Positions 24,972 to 34,735 of a stretch of DNA of 64,000 nucleotides are shown one piece after another; the stretch's first letter is position 1; each line of letters starts with the position of its first letter. Location of the stretch: contig MBPM02000027.1 in NCBI GenBank assembly GCA_001695595.3, positions 496,001 through 560,000 on the forward strand. Direction: 5' to 3'. Under the pieces are notes generated by a model. That model searched no databases. It saw nothing but the letters and a program-made list of their open reading frames with translations, and had not been told where the DNA came from. Both the position numbers and the translations under genes were made by a program. Source of the DNA: Plasmopara viticola (taxonomy: Eukaryota; Oomycota; Peronosporomycetes; Peronosporales; Peronosporaceae).

Positions 24972-26108
24972 AACGCCCTGTAGCGTGTTAATGGTCGGAT
25001 GACTCTTTCAGCTTTGTTCAGTCGATATAAACAGAGCTTCAGTTAGCTGTAGCTCAGACTTAGGTCAAATGTGTCCATAGCGAAGATTTATTACTGACTG
25101 CATGCTAGCAAAATCCCCTCTGTCTTAGTAACTTCAATTACATAGGCTTAGAACTTTCAAAGTACTTCATATCCACTTCAGGCATAATTGACTAGCGTTT
25201 TGTTCCCTATCGTTCGGCCTGCATCATGCCCGGAATGAGGTCATGTCTTCCATTCAATTCCAAGTCCAACACCGTCCGATGCAATCGTAGAATAAAGATC
25301 AACCATAAAGTATCTCGTTCTGTCGCTAAGCAAACAACAACAACCAGACTCGTAGAGCGTTTGCATATAAGTAACTTTTTTCGAGCTTAAGCGCTAAACA
25401 GAAGTGACCAATGTCCATGGGTCGATAAGGAACGTCTAATAACCTTTCAGCAATCGTAAAAAAGTTTTAAGCGCGATTCGTTCAGAGTTTTTCGGGAATA
25501 AGACTTGTCGATCTTCATTTCCTCGCCGAGCTTCAACTTTTATGGCTTTTACCTTACAAGTAAGTAAGTGTTGCTTTTCTACTAATTCCTTGGCTAGACC
25601 ATGAGTCTGATACAGGCAATTTATACCTGAAATGGCGTATCACGACAGATCCCTTGAACTTTACTGTCAAAGTGGGCCTAAACTTTAAACATCATGTCAC
25701 TCGTGCAGATTATGGTCTGAATTAGACCCTTGACCAAAAATCATCTTACAGACGACAACCACATTAATTATAGTCCCGTCAAGTATGCATGTAAATCGCG
25801 TGCAAAAAATGTTGAATTTGATTATAACGAGTAGTGCCTGAGCATCTAGGAAGCTAACACCACTCCACAACAATGACAATGTCAGATTGCATAAGAACAG
25901 TGTTGGTAGAATCATAAAGCCAAGCGCTTTCACTGGATAAGGTGTGGTATAATCAAAAGCGAAAGCGAAACTTTATACGCAAAAAAGCTTTGACCATCAA
26001 AAGTACAACAGTTAGCGAGGTAGCTTTAAGCCAATCAAATGCAAATGTGTGACTTATCCTGCTTGCATTTTCTCAAACAAACTTCTTCACTTTCGCAAAA
26101 AACGGGTG
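24972..26108. other. Gene-poor spacer upstream of island 2
   Basis: No recognisable gene. The last 60 bases form the 5' flank of the small gene at 26109. Confidence 0.45.
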
Positions 26109-26447
26109 ATGTCTTTGAGTGCATTTGTAGCTGGAGTAGTGCTGGGTGGGCTTCGCTACGGTACCATTAAGCTCCAGCTGCTCGATCGTGAGAGCGTCGT
26201 GCTATACTCGGTAAATCAGGTAAAGCAGAGCTTTCGAGGCGACCATGTACGTTTAGTCATAGTCTCTACTTTAGATATGTTAATGTACCTAAATCGAGTC
26301 TTTCCACAGCTTAATCCGCACGTTAAAAAGCGGTATGAGCCGTTTCCAAGCCGTGAGCACGAGTATTACACATATGTGCGCAAGGGGTGGAACTCCAAGG
26401 TGCTGGCATTTCGCAATAAAATGTACGAGTTCTTTCACGCCGAATGA
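26109..26447 (+). CDS. Small single-membrane-segment protein, 112 aa (unrecognised; MICOS Mic12/QIL1-like at best)
   Basis: One uninterrupted exon starts at ATG (MSLSAFVAGVVLGGLRYG). The first 18 residues form a short glycine-rich hydrophobic segment (AFVAGVVLGG), probably a membrane anchor. The rest is a soluble, Arg/Lys- and aromatic-rich tail ending KGWNSKVLAFRNKMYEFF. Small size, an N-terminal Gly-rich anchor and a C-terminal WN motif recall the MICOS subunit Mic12/QIL1 of the mitochondrial inner membrane. The similarity is faint and I do not assign it. The reading frame extends upstream to a GTG, but the first ATG is at 26109. Its base composition is clearly higher in G+C than the flanks. 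It ends 83 bases from the convergent FYVE gene, the same tight tail-to-tail packing as in island 1. Confidence 0.7.
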   Translation: MSLSAFVAGVVLGGLRYGTIKLQLLDRESVVLYSVNQVKQSFRGDHVRLVIVSTLDMLMYLNRVFPQLNPHVKKRYEPFPSREHEYYTYVRKGWNSKVLAFRNKMYEFFHAE

Positions 26448-26530
26448 GAAATACTACATCTCTAGCGTTTAAGAGTAAACAAGTCATGTAATTTTGACTA
26501 GTAATTAAAAGCGTGATCGAACAAAAAAAG

Positions 26531-29326
26531 CTAAACAATAGGAACTCCGTGACGCCCCATGACGAGCGTATTTTCAACCATTTGTGCCTGAGTATCATGA
26601 GCCTGTCGCACAAGCTCTTGCATCTTGCTTCGAAAATGCTCAACTCGAGCTTTGCCGACGCTAGAACTTCCAGTTGTCGGAGTCTCAAGACCCCTCTTTG
26701 ATGTTGGATTTCCACATGCGTCCTCGAAGCGGCTTTGGTCAACATCATTGTCGTCGTCTCCATCGAGACTCTCAACATCTTGCCAATCTAAATCTGACTG
26801 CGGTATGTCCATGCTGAGATGAAGTGCAGGTTCAGACTGCCGTAGCTGAATCAGTGGTGCCTGTAGGAACGTTCGTAATTCAAGATCCTTCCTTCTTTCA
26901 TCCACAGCCATCACTGCCTCGCGGGCACATACTTGCAGCGCTTGGAGCGTCTTCATCATTGGTAAGTCGTCATCCACCCCAGGATTGAATGCGGCATCAA
27001 AGATAGCTATAGCGCCATATCGGTACCGCTTTTTTAAATCTGTGAGCGGTACACCCGCATAAAATCTCGCTTGTTGCGGGCCCGCGACAATTGGCAATTG
27101 CCGAAAGTCGTATCCTAACGGGTGGACTGCCAGCTTTCCCTCAAGAGCCCACGTATTCCGTGTAATAATTGGCTTGTTCAAGTGCAACACTGGGTCACAA
27201 CATCGCATGTTGGCCGCAGTATTTAAAAGTGTAGATCTTTCACGAACTTTCAAGTACTGAGCAGTCGATCCTCCATTCTCACTTTCATCTTGCTGATTCT
27301 TGTCGCTTTTTGTAAACAGTGTAAGCGCCACATACTTAGAGCTTCGCACTGAAGCCGAGTTCTCACAAAACCTTAAAAAAATGTCCTCGTACATTTTCAG
27401 TGACTCGAAATTTCGGTGAATCAATGGTCTATCCTGCTGCTGGCTTTGATTGTTTGTAGAGCATTTTGACGAGCTCTGCTGATTGTCCGAGCCTTTATTC
27501 TGTAAATTTTTGTTTTTTACATCGTTAATTGCACGTCGACGATAAGATGACGACCTCCTTCCCAACTCGAGACTAGAATTATAACTGGCAGTGTAGCTTT
27601 CAAATTTGTCTTCGTCTTCACGATCATTGTTTTGAAGATCAAGTCTCACATGATGAGAAAAGTGACTTGGTATGCTTGGTGGCTGATGTGGAGGAGTCGA
27701 AAATGTCTCTGACGACGAACGAAACAGCCCAACTTGCGCTGACGCTAACTTTGCAGAGCTTGGAGCTGGCGTCACCACCGACGCATTTGCTGCTCGAAGA
27801 CCACCCCACTTTTTTGAAAAGTATCCGGGTCCAATTGCAGGTTTCGGGCAACTAGCAGCCTGCTCCATGATCTTTCGCCCTTCCAAAACCATCGCTGGCT
27901 CAAGCTTATGCTCTCGTTTTCCGACTGTAAAATGCTTGGCATTGCCACTCAAAGAGTTACTTCGCTGCCAACCAGGCGTCTCTAGCGTTTCTAACTTTGT
28001 GTAATCAATGCTGTGGCTTGCACCCATCGTCTCACGACGTCCGTGTGATTTTTCTGACGACACAAAAGCTTGGGGCGTCTTTGATCGTTGGACCTTATTG
28101 CAACTCAAGCAGATCCGCAGCGTGGTCGGCCCACATATAGGCAAATCGACATTCTTATGGACTGAACACTCGCGGCAAATGACTTCTCCACACAAGCGAC
28201 AGTGATGACGACGTCGAGTAAGCTGATGGAATCTCCTGTAACAAACAATACACTCATTCCGCTCAGTGTTGTGGACCCATTGCAAAGAACGCAGCGACTC
28301 CAAGTGCATGCTTAACTTGTACGATTCCACGGCATTGTCCAAGCGACCAATTTGACGTGCCATTTGTCGTACGACGCTCTGAAAGGCACGAAATTGCCGA
28401 TCACTGCATCGAGTCGACACCGAATTGCTCAGTGCAAGATTTTCGCCACGAACGTTTGCGTCATCTTGAGCAATAGTCATGTAAAACACGACATCAGTCT
28501 TGTCACTATTGTCGGTTGGATACAAGAGAAATCCGCCTAGAGGGACTGTGCAGCGAACAACTCGAGGCGAGGCGAGCAAGTCGAAGCAATGGCGTGTTTC
28601 TGTCGACCAAAACACTTTGTACGCAACTGGTGTTTCACCGATTGGATGCAGTCCTTGATGATTACCACCTCTACTATCATCGTCAACCTTATTGTTGTTA
28701 AAGTAACCACCACTTTTCGATAACTCATCAATCGAGTGTCGCTTCGTGTACTCTTGAAGACAGAAAGCACAGTCGTAGACAATAGGATTACTGCATCGAC
28801 ATACAAACCAGCGGACAGCAAGAGTCTCCAAGCTATCGTCCTCATGTGAAGCTGAAGATTCAAAACAATGCGCCGAGCTATGGTAAAGAACTGCCATGTC
28901 AGCTACAAGATTGCCGTATATAGTTCGGGTAAAGGACCGATGCGTTGTTGCCATCGAAGCATCGAGAGTCTTGAGCACCATTTCTATTGGTGCACTCACA
29001 GTCGTGCTGCTGCGAACACTATATGTCACTAACCCATTGTCCTGTTGACTTGGGGTAGACAAAGGGCCCCATTTATGCTTCTTGTCATCTTGTGTTAAGC
29101 GTTTCTCCCAGAGAAAGACCCCATTTGCCTTTTTTTTAGACCTAACTCGATTCCACGATTCGGGTATTGCTCCAGTACCAGGTGCTGCACATTCTGCGAG
29201 TAATTGTCCCAATTGAGACTGTGCAATCTCCATTTCGATGGTTTCTTCCTCCCTCGACATGGTCAGCGGCACCACATTGCGACCTTGACTACTCATCGGT
29301 CCATTTGAATTTCGACGGTTCGTCAT
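26531..29326 (-). CDS. START-like / FYVE zinc finger / GAF-like protein
   Basis: FYVE fingers bind phosphatidylinositol 3-phosphate on endosomes; oomycetes have many START-FYVE proteins. A single exon encodes 931 aa from ATG MTNRRNSNGPMSS. The frame stays open upstream without another ATG, so a 5' exon is possible. Region order: a START-like lipid-binding domain (about 85-310, with VTYSVRSSTTVSAPIEMVL and TIYGNLVADMAVLYHS), then FYVE (about 350-415) with eight Cys in CxxC pairs (CIVC, CRLC, CREC, CLSC) and the basic core RRRHHCRLCG. The usual WxxD is WVHN. Low-complexity Ser/Gln/Asn linkers follow. A GAF-like domain (about 640-820) has ALEGKLAVHPLGYDFRQLP, ARFYAGVPL and GAIAIFD. The acidic tail ends GVPIV. 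It is probably an endosomal lipid-regulated protein; the ligand of the GAF-like part is unknown. Confidence 0.87.
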   Translation of the reverse strand: MTNRRNSNGPMSSQGRNVVPLTMSREEETIEMEIAQSQLGQLLAECAAPGTGAIPESWNRVRSKKKANGVFLWEKRLTQDDKKHKWGPLSTPSQQDNGLVTYSVRSSTTVSAPIEMVLKTLDASMATTHRSFTRTIYGNLVADMAVLYHSSAHCFESSASHEDDSLETLAVRWFVCRCSNPIVYDCAFCLQEYTKRHSIDELSKSGGYFNNNKVDDDSRGGNHQGLHPIGETPVAYKVFWSTETRHCFDLLASPRVVRCTVPLGGFLLYPTDNSDKTDVVFYMTIAQDDANVRGENLALSNSVSTRCSDRQFRAFQSVVRQMARQIGRLDNAVESYKLSMHLESLRSLQWVHNTERNECIVCYRRFHQLTRRRHHCRLCGEVICRECSVHKNVDLPICGPTTLRICLSCNKVQRSKTPQAFVSSEKSHGRRETMGASHSIDYTKLETLETPGWQRSNSLSGNAKHFTVGKREHKLEPAMVLEGRKIMEQAASCPKPAIGPGYFSKKWGGLRAANASVVTPAPSSAKLASAQVGLFRSSSETFSTPPHQPPSIPSHFSHHVRLDLQNNDREDEDKFESYTASYNSSLELGRRSSSYRRRAINDVKNKNLQNKGSDNQQSSSKCSTNNQSQQQDRPLIHRNFESLKMYEDIFLRFCENSASVRSSKYVALTLFTKSDKNQQDESENGGSTAQYLKVRERSTLLNTAANMRCCDPVLHLNKPIITRNTWALEGKLAVHPLGYDFRQLPIVAGPQQARFYAGVPLTDLKKRYRYGAIAIFDAAFNPGVDDDLPMMKTLQALQVCAREAVMAVDERRKDLELRTFLQAPLIQLRQSEPALHLSMDIPQSDLDWQDVESLDGDDDNDVDQSRFEDACGNPTSKRGLETPTTGSSSVGKARVEHFRSKMQELVRQAHDTQAQMVENTLVMGRHGVPIV

Positions 29327-29845
29327 TCTCCCACGATCCTCGCGCACCTCGTTCCTCAACACTCTCTGACTTGATATCCCGAAATGACTCACGTGAAGGG
29401 CCGCTTGTCCGTTGCTGTCAATATATAAGAAAGTCGAGCAAAGCGACGGTTTTTCTCATGGACGGAACTGGCGCGATGGTCAGCATTGTCAATCTTGTCG
29501 TTGAGACAAGAATACTGAAAGCAACTAAGGGTGAAAGTGATCGGAGCTAATCACCCCACTACCGTGAAAATTCTCGGGGGTTCTAAATAAAACTAGAATT
29601 GCACACCAAGTAAATGTTTAGCATTCTATTGTGCGCTTACGTCACCAATTCTAACATAATCGTCTAAAGTGCCATCTAAAAATGTCCCCTTCCTTTCGCT
29701 GCTTCACGACTCGAATGTCGGGCGCTGGCTGAATCCCTCATCTTATCTTTTTTTAATGTATTGTTGTCAAGCCCGTCACATTCCAATCTCGCGATAATAA
29801 ACGCAAGTTCGATCGCTCTGCAGGTTCGAATGGAAAGCAACACGC
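29327..29845. other. Intergenic region between FYVE and PSP1 genes
   Basis: The FYVE 5' flank and PSP1 3' flank, both genes on the minus strand. A GTGAGT donor-like site at about 29392, read on the minus strand, lies 66 bases upstream of the chosen FYVE start, so a spliced leader exon is possible. Confidence 0.4.
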
Positions 29846-32456
29846 TCATCCCGAGGTCAATGAGCAATTGTTTGGCCTAATTTCCAGCTTTTTACCCGAG
29901 GGGACAACTTGTTGAAGCCAAATGCGCGTTTTGTAAATGGCAAAAAGATCGCGCACGAGCTCCCGGAAATCGATCCGACTACAGAAACAAGCGCATCAAC
30001 TCGCAATTAGACTACAATCACATTACATGAGAACTGGCGCTCGTACCGATCGGCTTCGAAAAAAAATGTTAGCTTGTGACGATCAAATTGATATTCGGCA
30101 TCAATCACGTTCATCGGAAGAAGACGCTGCCGCACTTTGCTCTTGCACACTTCGAAAACTTCATGCTCCTCTTTACGCTGCATACCCATCACCACAATTA
30201 ATAAAGGCGATACTTAACATTAACGTGCAAACAGTTCCAAGAATAAAAAAAAAAATTTACCTGCTCGTTCAAGATTTCACACTCTCGCTGATTTGCCGCA
30301 CAAAGTATCTTTTTTGTCGGAAAATCATGGCGCTTGCTCCGCCCGATCGACTCTTCTCCGGAAGCTGCGGACTCTACCGTGCCAAACTTGGTCATGTCCT
30401 TGGTGCGTTGAACAATACGGCCAATATCCTCTCCCCGATCTGCCTCCACCTAAAAAAAAATTTATTAGCGCGTATAATCCTGCATACACGATTGAAAAAG
30501 ACAAACACACCTTCACGTAATCTCCAGGTTTGTACGATGCGCGACCAGCAAAAATCTCTTGTCGACCCCGTTTAAACTCCACGTCATAGTAAGCTTCAGG
30601 TGGCGGTGGAGTAAAATGAGACGCGCCTTTACTACTCAAACACACATCAGGGGGCAACGGCGGCGCTGACTCCATGTGCCCGTGTGACCAATCAAAGCCA
30701 ACACCGGCAGAATTGCAGCGGCCTAGAGAAGGAGAAGGATATTCCATTGATGGCGCCGAAGCAAGAAATTGAGGGCCCTCCATTGACTGGCTACGAATTT
30801 GACGCGTCGACGTATAATTACCAAATTCCACACTATATGATCGCAATCCGCGACCCGTGTTGCTCTGACGCGGTTGGTTCTCCTGTTGCTCACCATTAAA
30901 CGAGTCTGGGTACGGCGGCATTGCAAATGCATCAGAGTACCGGCGATACGGCATCGGGGGTCCGTACTACGGGTATAGAAGCAGCAAATGTTATAATTCT
31001 TCCACTCAAATAATAAGTAATGAAAACATGTTGACGAACCTGATATTGATGCATGGGAGCATCCGTCGCGATACTGACACGCGGGGGACGAGCACCACCG
31101 AGAGGGGGCTGCGGCTGGCCGGACGGCATCATGGTACTTCCGGAATGCAAACTACGAAGAGTTTGCGAAAATTCTTGTCCCATCGCCTGCTGATGGGGCC
31201 GCATGTGGTGGTAAGGTAGTGACGCATACTGCTTGTTGCTATTTAATGGATTGAATCCTGCCGATCCGTAAGCTGGCGAATACGAAAATGAGCGTGCTCG
31301 TAATCGTTGCAATGGCTCTTGTGGTGGAGGTAATGGCGGATTTACGTTATGAGTACGTTGCAGGGTAAAGTCAACCGACAATGCTCGCGAATCTTTCGAT
31401 GACCTGAGTGCATTTTAAAACACATATGTTGGTAAACTCACAATATTCCAGCAGTCACAAACACTCACCTAGTGTTGCTGGGATAGTTCTCAAGATATTG
31501 ATTGCTGGTCTCACTATAGTCATAACAATAGATAAGATGATAAACCATCTCGTCAGCATCTGATAGTCAACATGATTCCGGGGAGCGACGTACGTGGAAA
31601 GCAACGAGCCAACACTATTGACACGAAAGAGATCAGCATGTTCTCCGTCTGGATTTTGCAACGACGACCCAAAGCGTGGCGATGTCATTAAAAACTCCTC
31701 GTCCTGCAATTGCCACGTCTGTGCATCCTTCCGGTTGCCCAGCACGGGAGACTTCACATGAGTGATTGATCCAGCACGAGGTCCATTGCCACTGTCGACA
31801 CTAATACTCCTCGGTGGCAATGGAAGGTGCGAAAGCACGGGGAGACACGCATCGGCAAAAGACGAATCTACGGTCGGTGGGGTCAGTACCGAGTCTGCGT
31901 CCGACTGGTTCAAAAGTGGCTCGTGTTGCTGCTCATCATCGGATGAGGAATCGTAGATGGACGAACCCGAAGATGACAGACACGATTTCACAATGCCGCG
32001 GCAGCTGGCGATCGGCTTGAGTTTACCATCTTCAGTATCACGGAGCAACGGAGTGCTTCCAAACGTTGCAGAGACCGTATCCACGTGCCCATCCTGAGAT
32101 CCATGATGCTCTACCTGATTGTCCACCAACGATGGCGGAGACAACGATTCGGGAGAGCTCGTAAGCGTTGGGGGTGGAGACGCCACACGCCGACCCAACG
32201 GACGCCAAGCGTCGGCCGTCATGGGAGGTACTTTTGCTTCGCTCATGGACATTCCACGCGATTTTATCGCATGACGGCCGACAGCAATGTCAGTTCCTGG
32301 ATACTGGTATTGACGACGGGTAGGCGACATGATAGGCGCCTCCGAGTCGGCTGTAGACAACGCCATCATGCTCGTAGACAGAAACTCAGACCATTCTTCT
32401 TGCGAAGACGCACCACCGCCCAAACAGTCCAACGACGAGTGACGTGTGCGATGCAT
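29846..32456 (-). CDS. PSP1 C-terminal domain protein, six exons
   Basis: PSP1-domain proteins are found in bacteria (YaaT type), kinetoplastids and fungi and are tied to RNA regulation and signalling; the molecular role here is open. Exons on the minus strand: 32456-31546, 31403-31040, 30966-30511, 30449-30261, 30177-30047 and 29978-29846, total 727 aa with every join in phase. Residues 1-500 are low complexity, rich in Ser, Pro and Gln. The PSP1 domain spans about 570-715: YYDVEFKRGRQEIFAG, KPGDYVK joined to VEADRGEDIGRIV, RQRLLPMNVIDAEYQFDRHK, then FEADRRIDFRELVRDLFAIY and KTRIW. The first join is least sure. The frame runs on into a membrane-like stretch (FIILSIVMTIVRPAINIL) that I take as intron. 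An alternative GTGAGT donor would retain it. The longer frame upstream has no ATG before 32456. Confidence 0.88.
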
Positions 32457-34525
32457 GGCAATGCAACTTCGAAATGAACGTGAGGCGCGACCCCGAAAGG
32501 GTGACCAAGGCGACCAGAAGAAGGGCGGCAAAGCTCGGGGTTACCCTGCTGCTTGCTGCTTTGAAGTTGCGGACTGACTCGCAAAAAGTATGATACGGCC
32601 TTTTTTCCTTCTTTCCGTTTATACTATTTGCGCCCCGTTGATGTATACTAATCGTAAGTGCTACAAGGGACCAGCCGCGATTTGGGTAGCGGAAATAGAG
32701 TGCGCGTCACAAAAATGCCAGCATGTACAGTAAACCACCGTTATTTTGCGTGCGACGAAAAAAAAGGCCGATAGGCTACGCATGAGGCGTGATGGAGCAT
32801 CTTACCTGTTGATATACGACATGTCTTGCGTGGGGTTGCATCTTTGCCATCGAAGACGATTTTTTGTGCCTTTTTGCATGCTGAGTATAATTGCGAGAAT
32901 ATAATGTTTTGCATAGCAAGGACAGGTAGTTTTTACTATTTCGTAGCTTCGGTGACGGTATCAATAGAACCCTACCATAGTGTCCCCAATAGATACACCC
33001 TCCGTTGAAGTTGCAGCTCTTGCAAACTTGACAGCCATGTAAATTCTCGAAGTTGATAAAAAAGACGGAGCGGCTGCCATTAACTCAGATAATCTGTATG
33101 ATGCGCGTTTAACACTAGATCTGGGGATCTTCGTTTAGTTATTTGAGAATGTTGCCAGTTGATACAGACAGGAATATGGGGCTGTCGAGTTTTGCAGCAA
33201 ATAGTATCACCAAACGTGTAATTAGTACCTTAACATTAGCTATCCTTTCATATTGCGTTCGAAGATGCCGTATTCCAGAGTTCAGAATTTCTACGCCTTT
33301 CCAGCTTTGCGGCTAATTTTCGTCATTTGCTAGTATCGATTCTGAGGCTTTGCGATTTACCACTTTTCTGTTGACATCAGCGATGGCGTTAGAAATATCG
33401 TCTACTAAGGCGTCCAGCACACTCTTGATGCATATATATTACGGCAGCTGCGCATTCGATACGATTTGTACTTTTAAAACTCAATCACGAATCAGCACGA
33501 AATATAAGGTCTGCTTTTCGTGTTTGAATTTATTCTGGGTTCGAAAAATTGGCTCTCCTTACTGAATAAGCGTGAGGTCGACTCATGAGTTGTAGCTCGA
33601 AAGTTGCATTAAGCGAGCGCTCTGTTTATTGACCTTCAACACACATTAAATCTCAATTATTATGCATCACGCTCTCTCCGTTTGTCACAAAATCTCGACT
33701 TCATTGATGCAGGTAAGATCATCTCCACTGCTTCTTGGCATCAAACTATTGAGACCGATGGCATGCCTCGCGACGACCTTGAGTTGTATTGAATAGATAG
33801 AGCTCTGTCCTCGTACACCTTACCTTGTCCAATGGATGGAGCGCTATTCAGAACGTTTTTGAAGTTACAAAAAAGATTAAAAGTCTTGGAAGCCTTTAGG
33901 ATTTTTAAGACCTGGTAGAGGGTGCATTATTTTATTCCATGTCCGAGCCAATACGTCATCCGCTCATGTAGATCTAAAACTGCTTTTAAATGTGCTTCCT
34001 TGTATGAAAGAAGATTGATAGCGAGCAGTATTCACATTCGAGCTACTTCCATCATAGAAAATTAACAATCGCCTGTGCGTTGGTCTTTAAAAAGCTCTGC
34101 TGCGAAGGCTTAACGATTTCCAATTGTTTTCGTCAAACGTAGACTTTGATTGCTGCTTTGTATAAGGATTTACTAGAGCAAATCAATTGCACGCCAATTC
34201 TTTCTTTGTAAATCATCGGTTAGTTATCGAAGCTCACATCAAAATTCTTGTCCTTAAAAAGTATATCTTATCAAAAGTTCTCGGCTTTTTTGCGACAAAT
34301 AGACTACAAAAGGAAACCTTTCAGCGCAGACCTAATTTGCTACGCTGTAGAAAGCTAAAATTTGCGATAGTCGCGGTAAGCAAGTCAGTAAATGGGTGCG
34401 TTTGCGTCTGACAGCTTTATAAGTTGCGGTTTTTAGATGAATATTACTCGGAGCTCGTAAAAAGGTCGGCCGTGAGCAGATTAATATAACGAAGAAGCAT
34501 GCTTTGCTGAATACGAACGATCGAT
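32457..34525. other. Gene-poor spacer, 5' flank of PSP1 gene
   Basis: No gene recognised. It presumably holds the PSP1 promoter immediately upstream of 32456. Confidence 0.45.
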
Positions 34526-34735
34526 GTGAGTACCGACAGTTTGCATCCTGATGTTGTCTGTGTATTCGACGACATTTTGTGTGATACAGTCGTGGAGGAA
34601 GCTGACAAGGTCGGCCGTCGGGCAAGGTTGAGGCGCGGGCGAGGGGAAGCCTTAGAAGAGGAGGAGTATTTGTTGCTTAAAGCAAAATGCGAATCGATAT
34701 TCGATGAAGAGCTCTTACGATTTATTTGTTAGTAC
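34526..34735 (+). pseudogene. Orphan coding fragment (last exon or remnant)
   Basis: A 60-codon stretch ending in a normal stop reads HPDVVCVFDDILCDTVVEEA, then a very basic patch (GRRARLRRGRGE), an acidic patch (ALEEEEY) and KCESIFDEELLRFIC. Its base composition and regular acidic/basic blocks look like real coding sequence and differ from the AT-rich flanks. It has no in-frame ATG; upstream lies an acceptor-like ccgacag at 34533-34539. I cannot find a matching upstream exon, so it is either the last exon of an unrecognised gene or a remnant of a lost one. Confidence 0.4.

Noticed and set aside
29327..29392. FYVE protein starting further upstream at a GTG
   Set aside because: No ATG upstream in frame; the first ATG at 29326 is preferred for a nuclear gene.
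29811..29840. gcaggttcgaatgg as a possible tRNA B box
   Set aside because: No matching A box or cloverleaf could be drawn around it.
29937..30575. A 212-codon plus-strand frame antisense to the PSP1 gene
   Set aside because: It lies opposite well-conserved PSP1 exons and has no recognisable motif; an antisense shadow.
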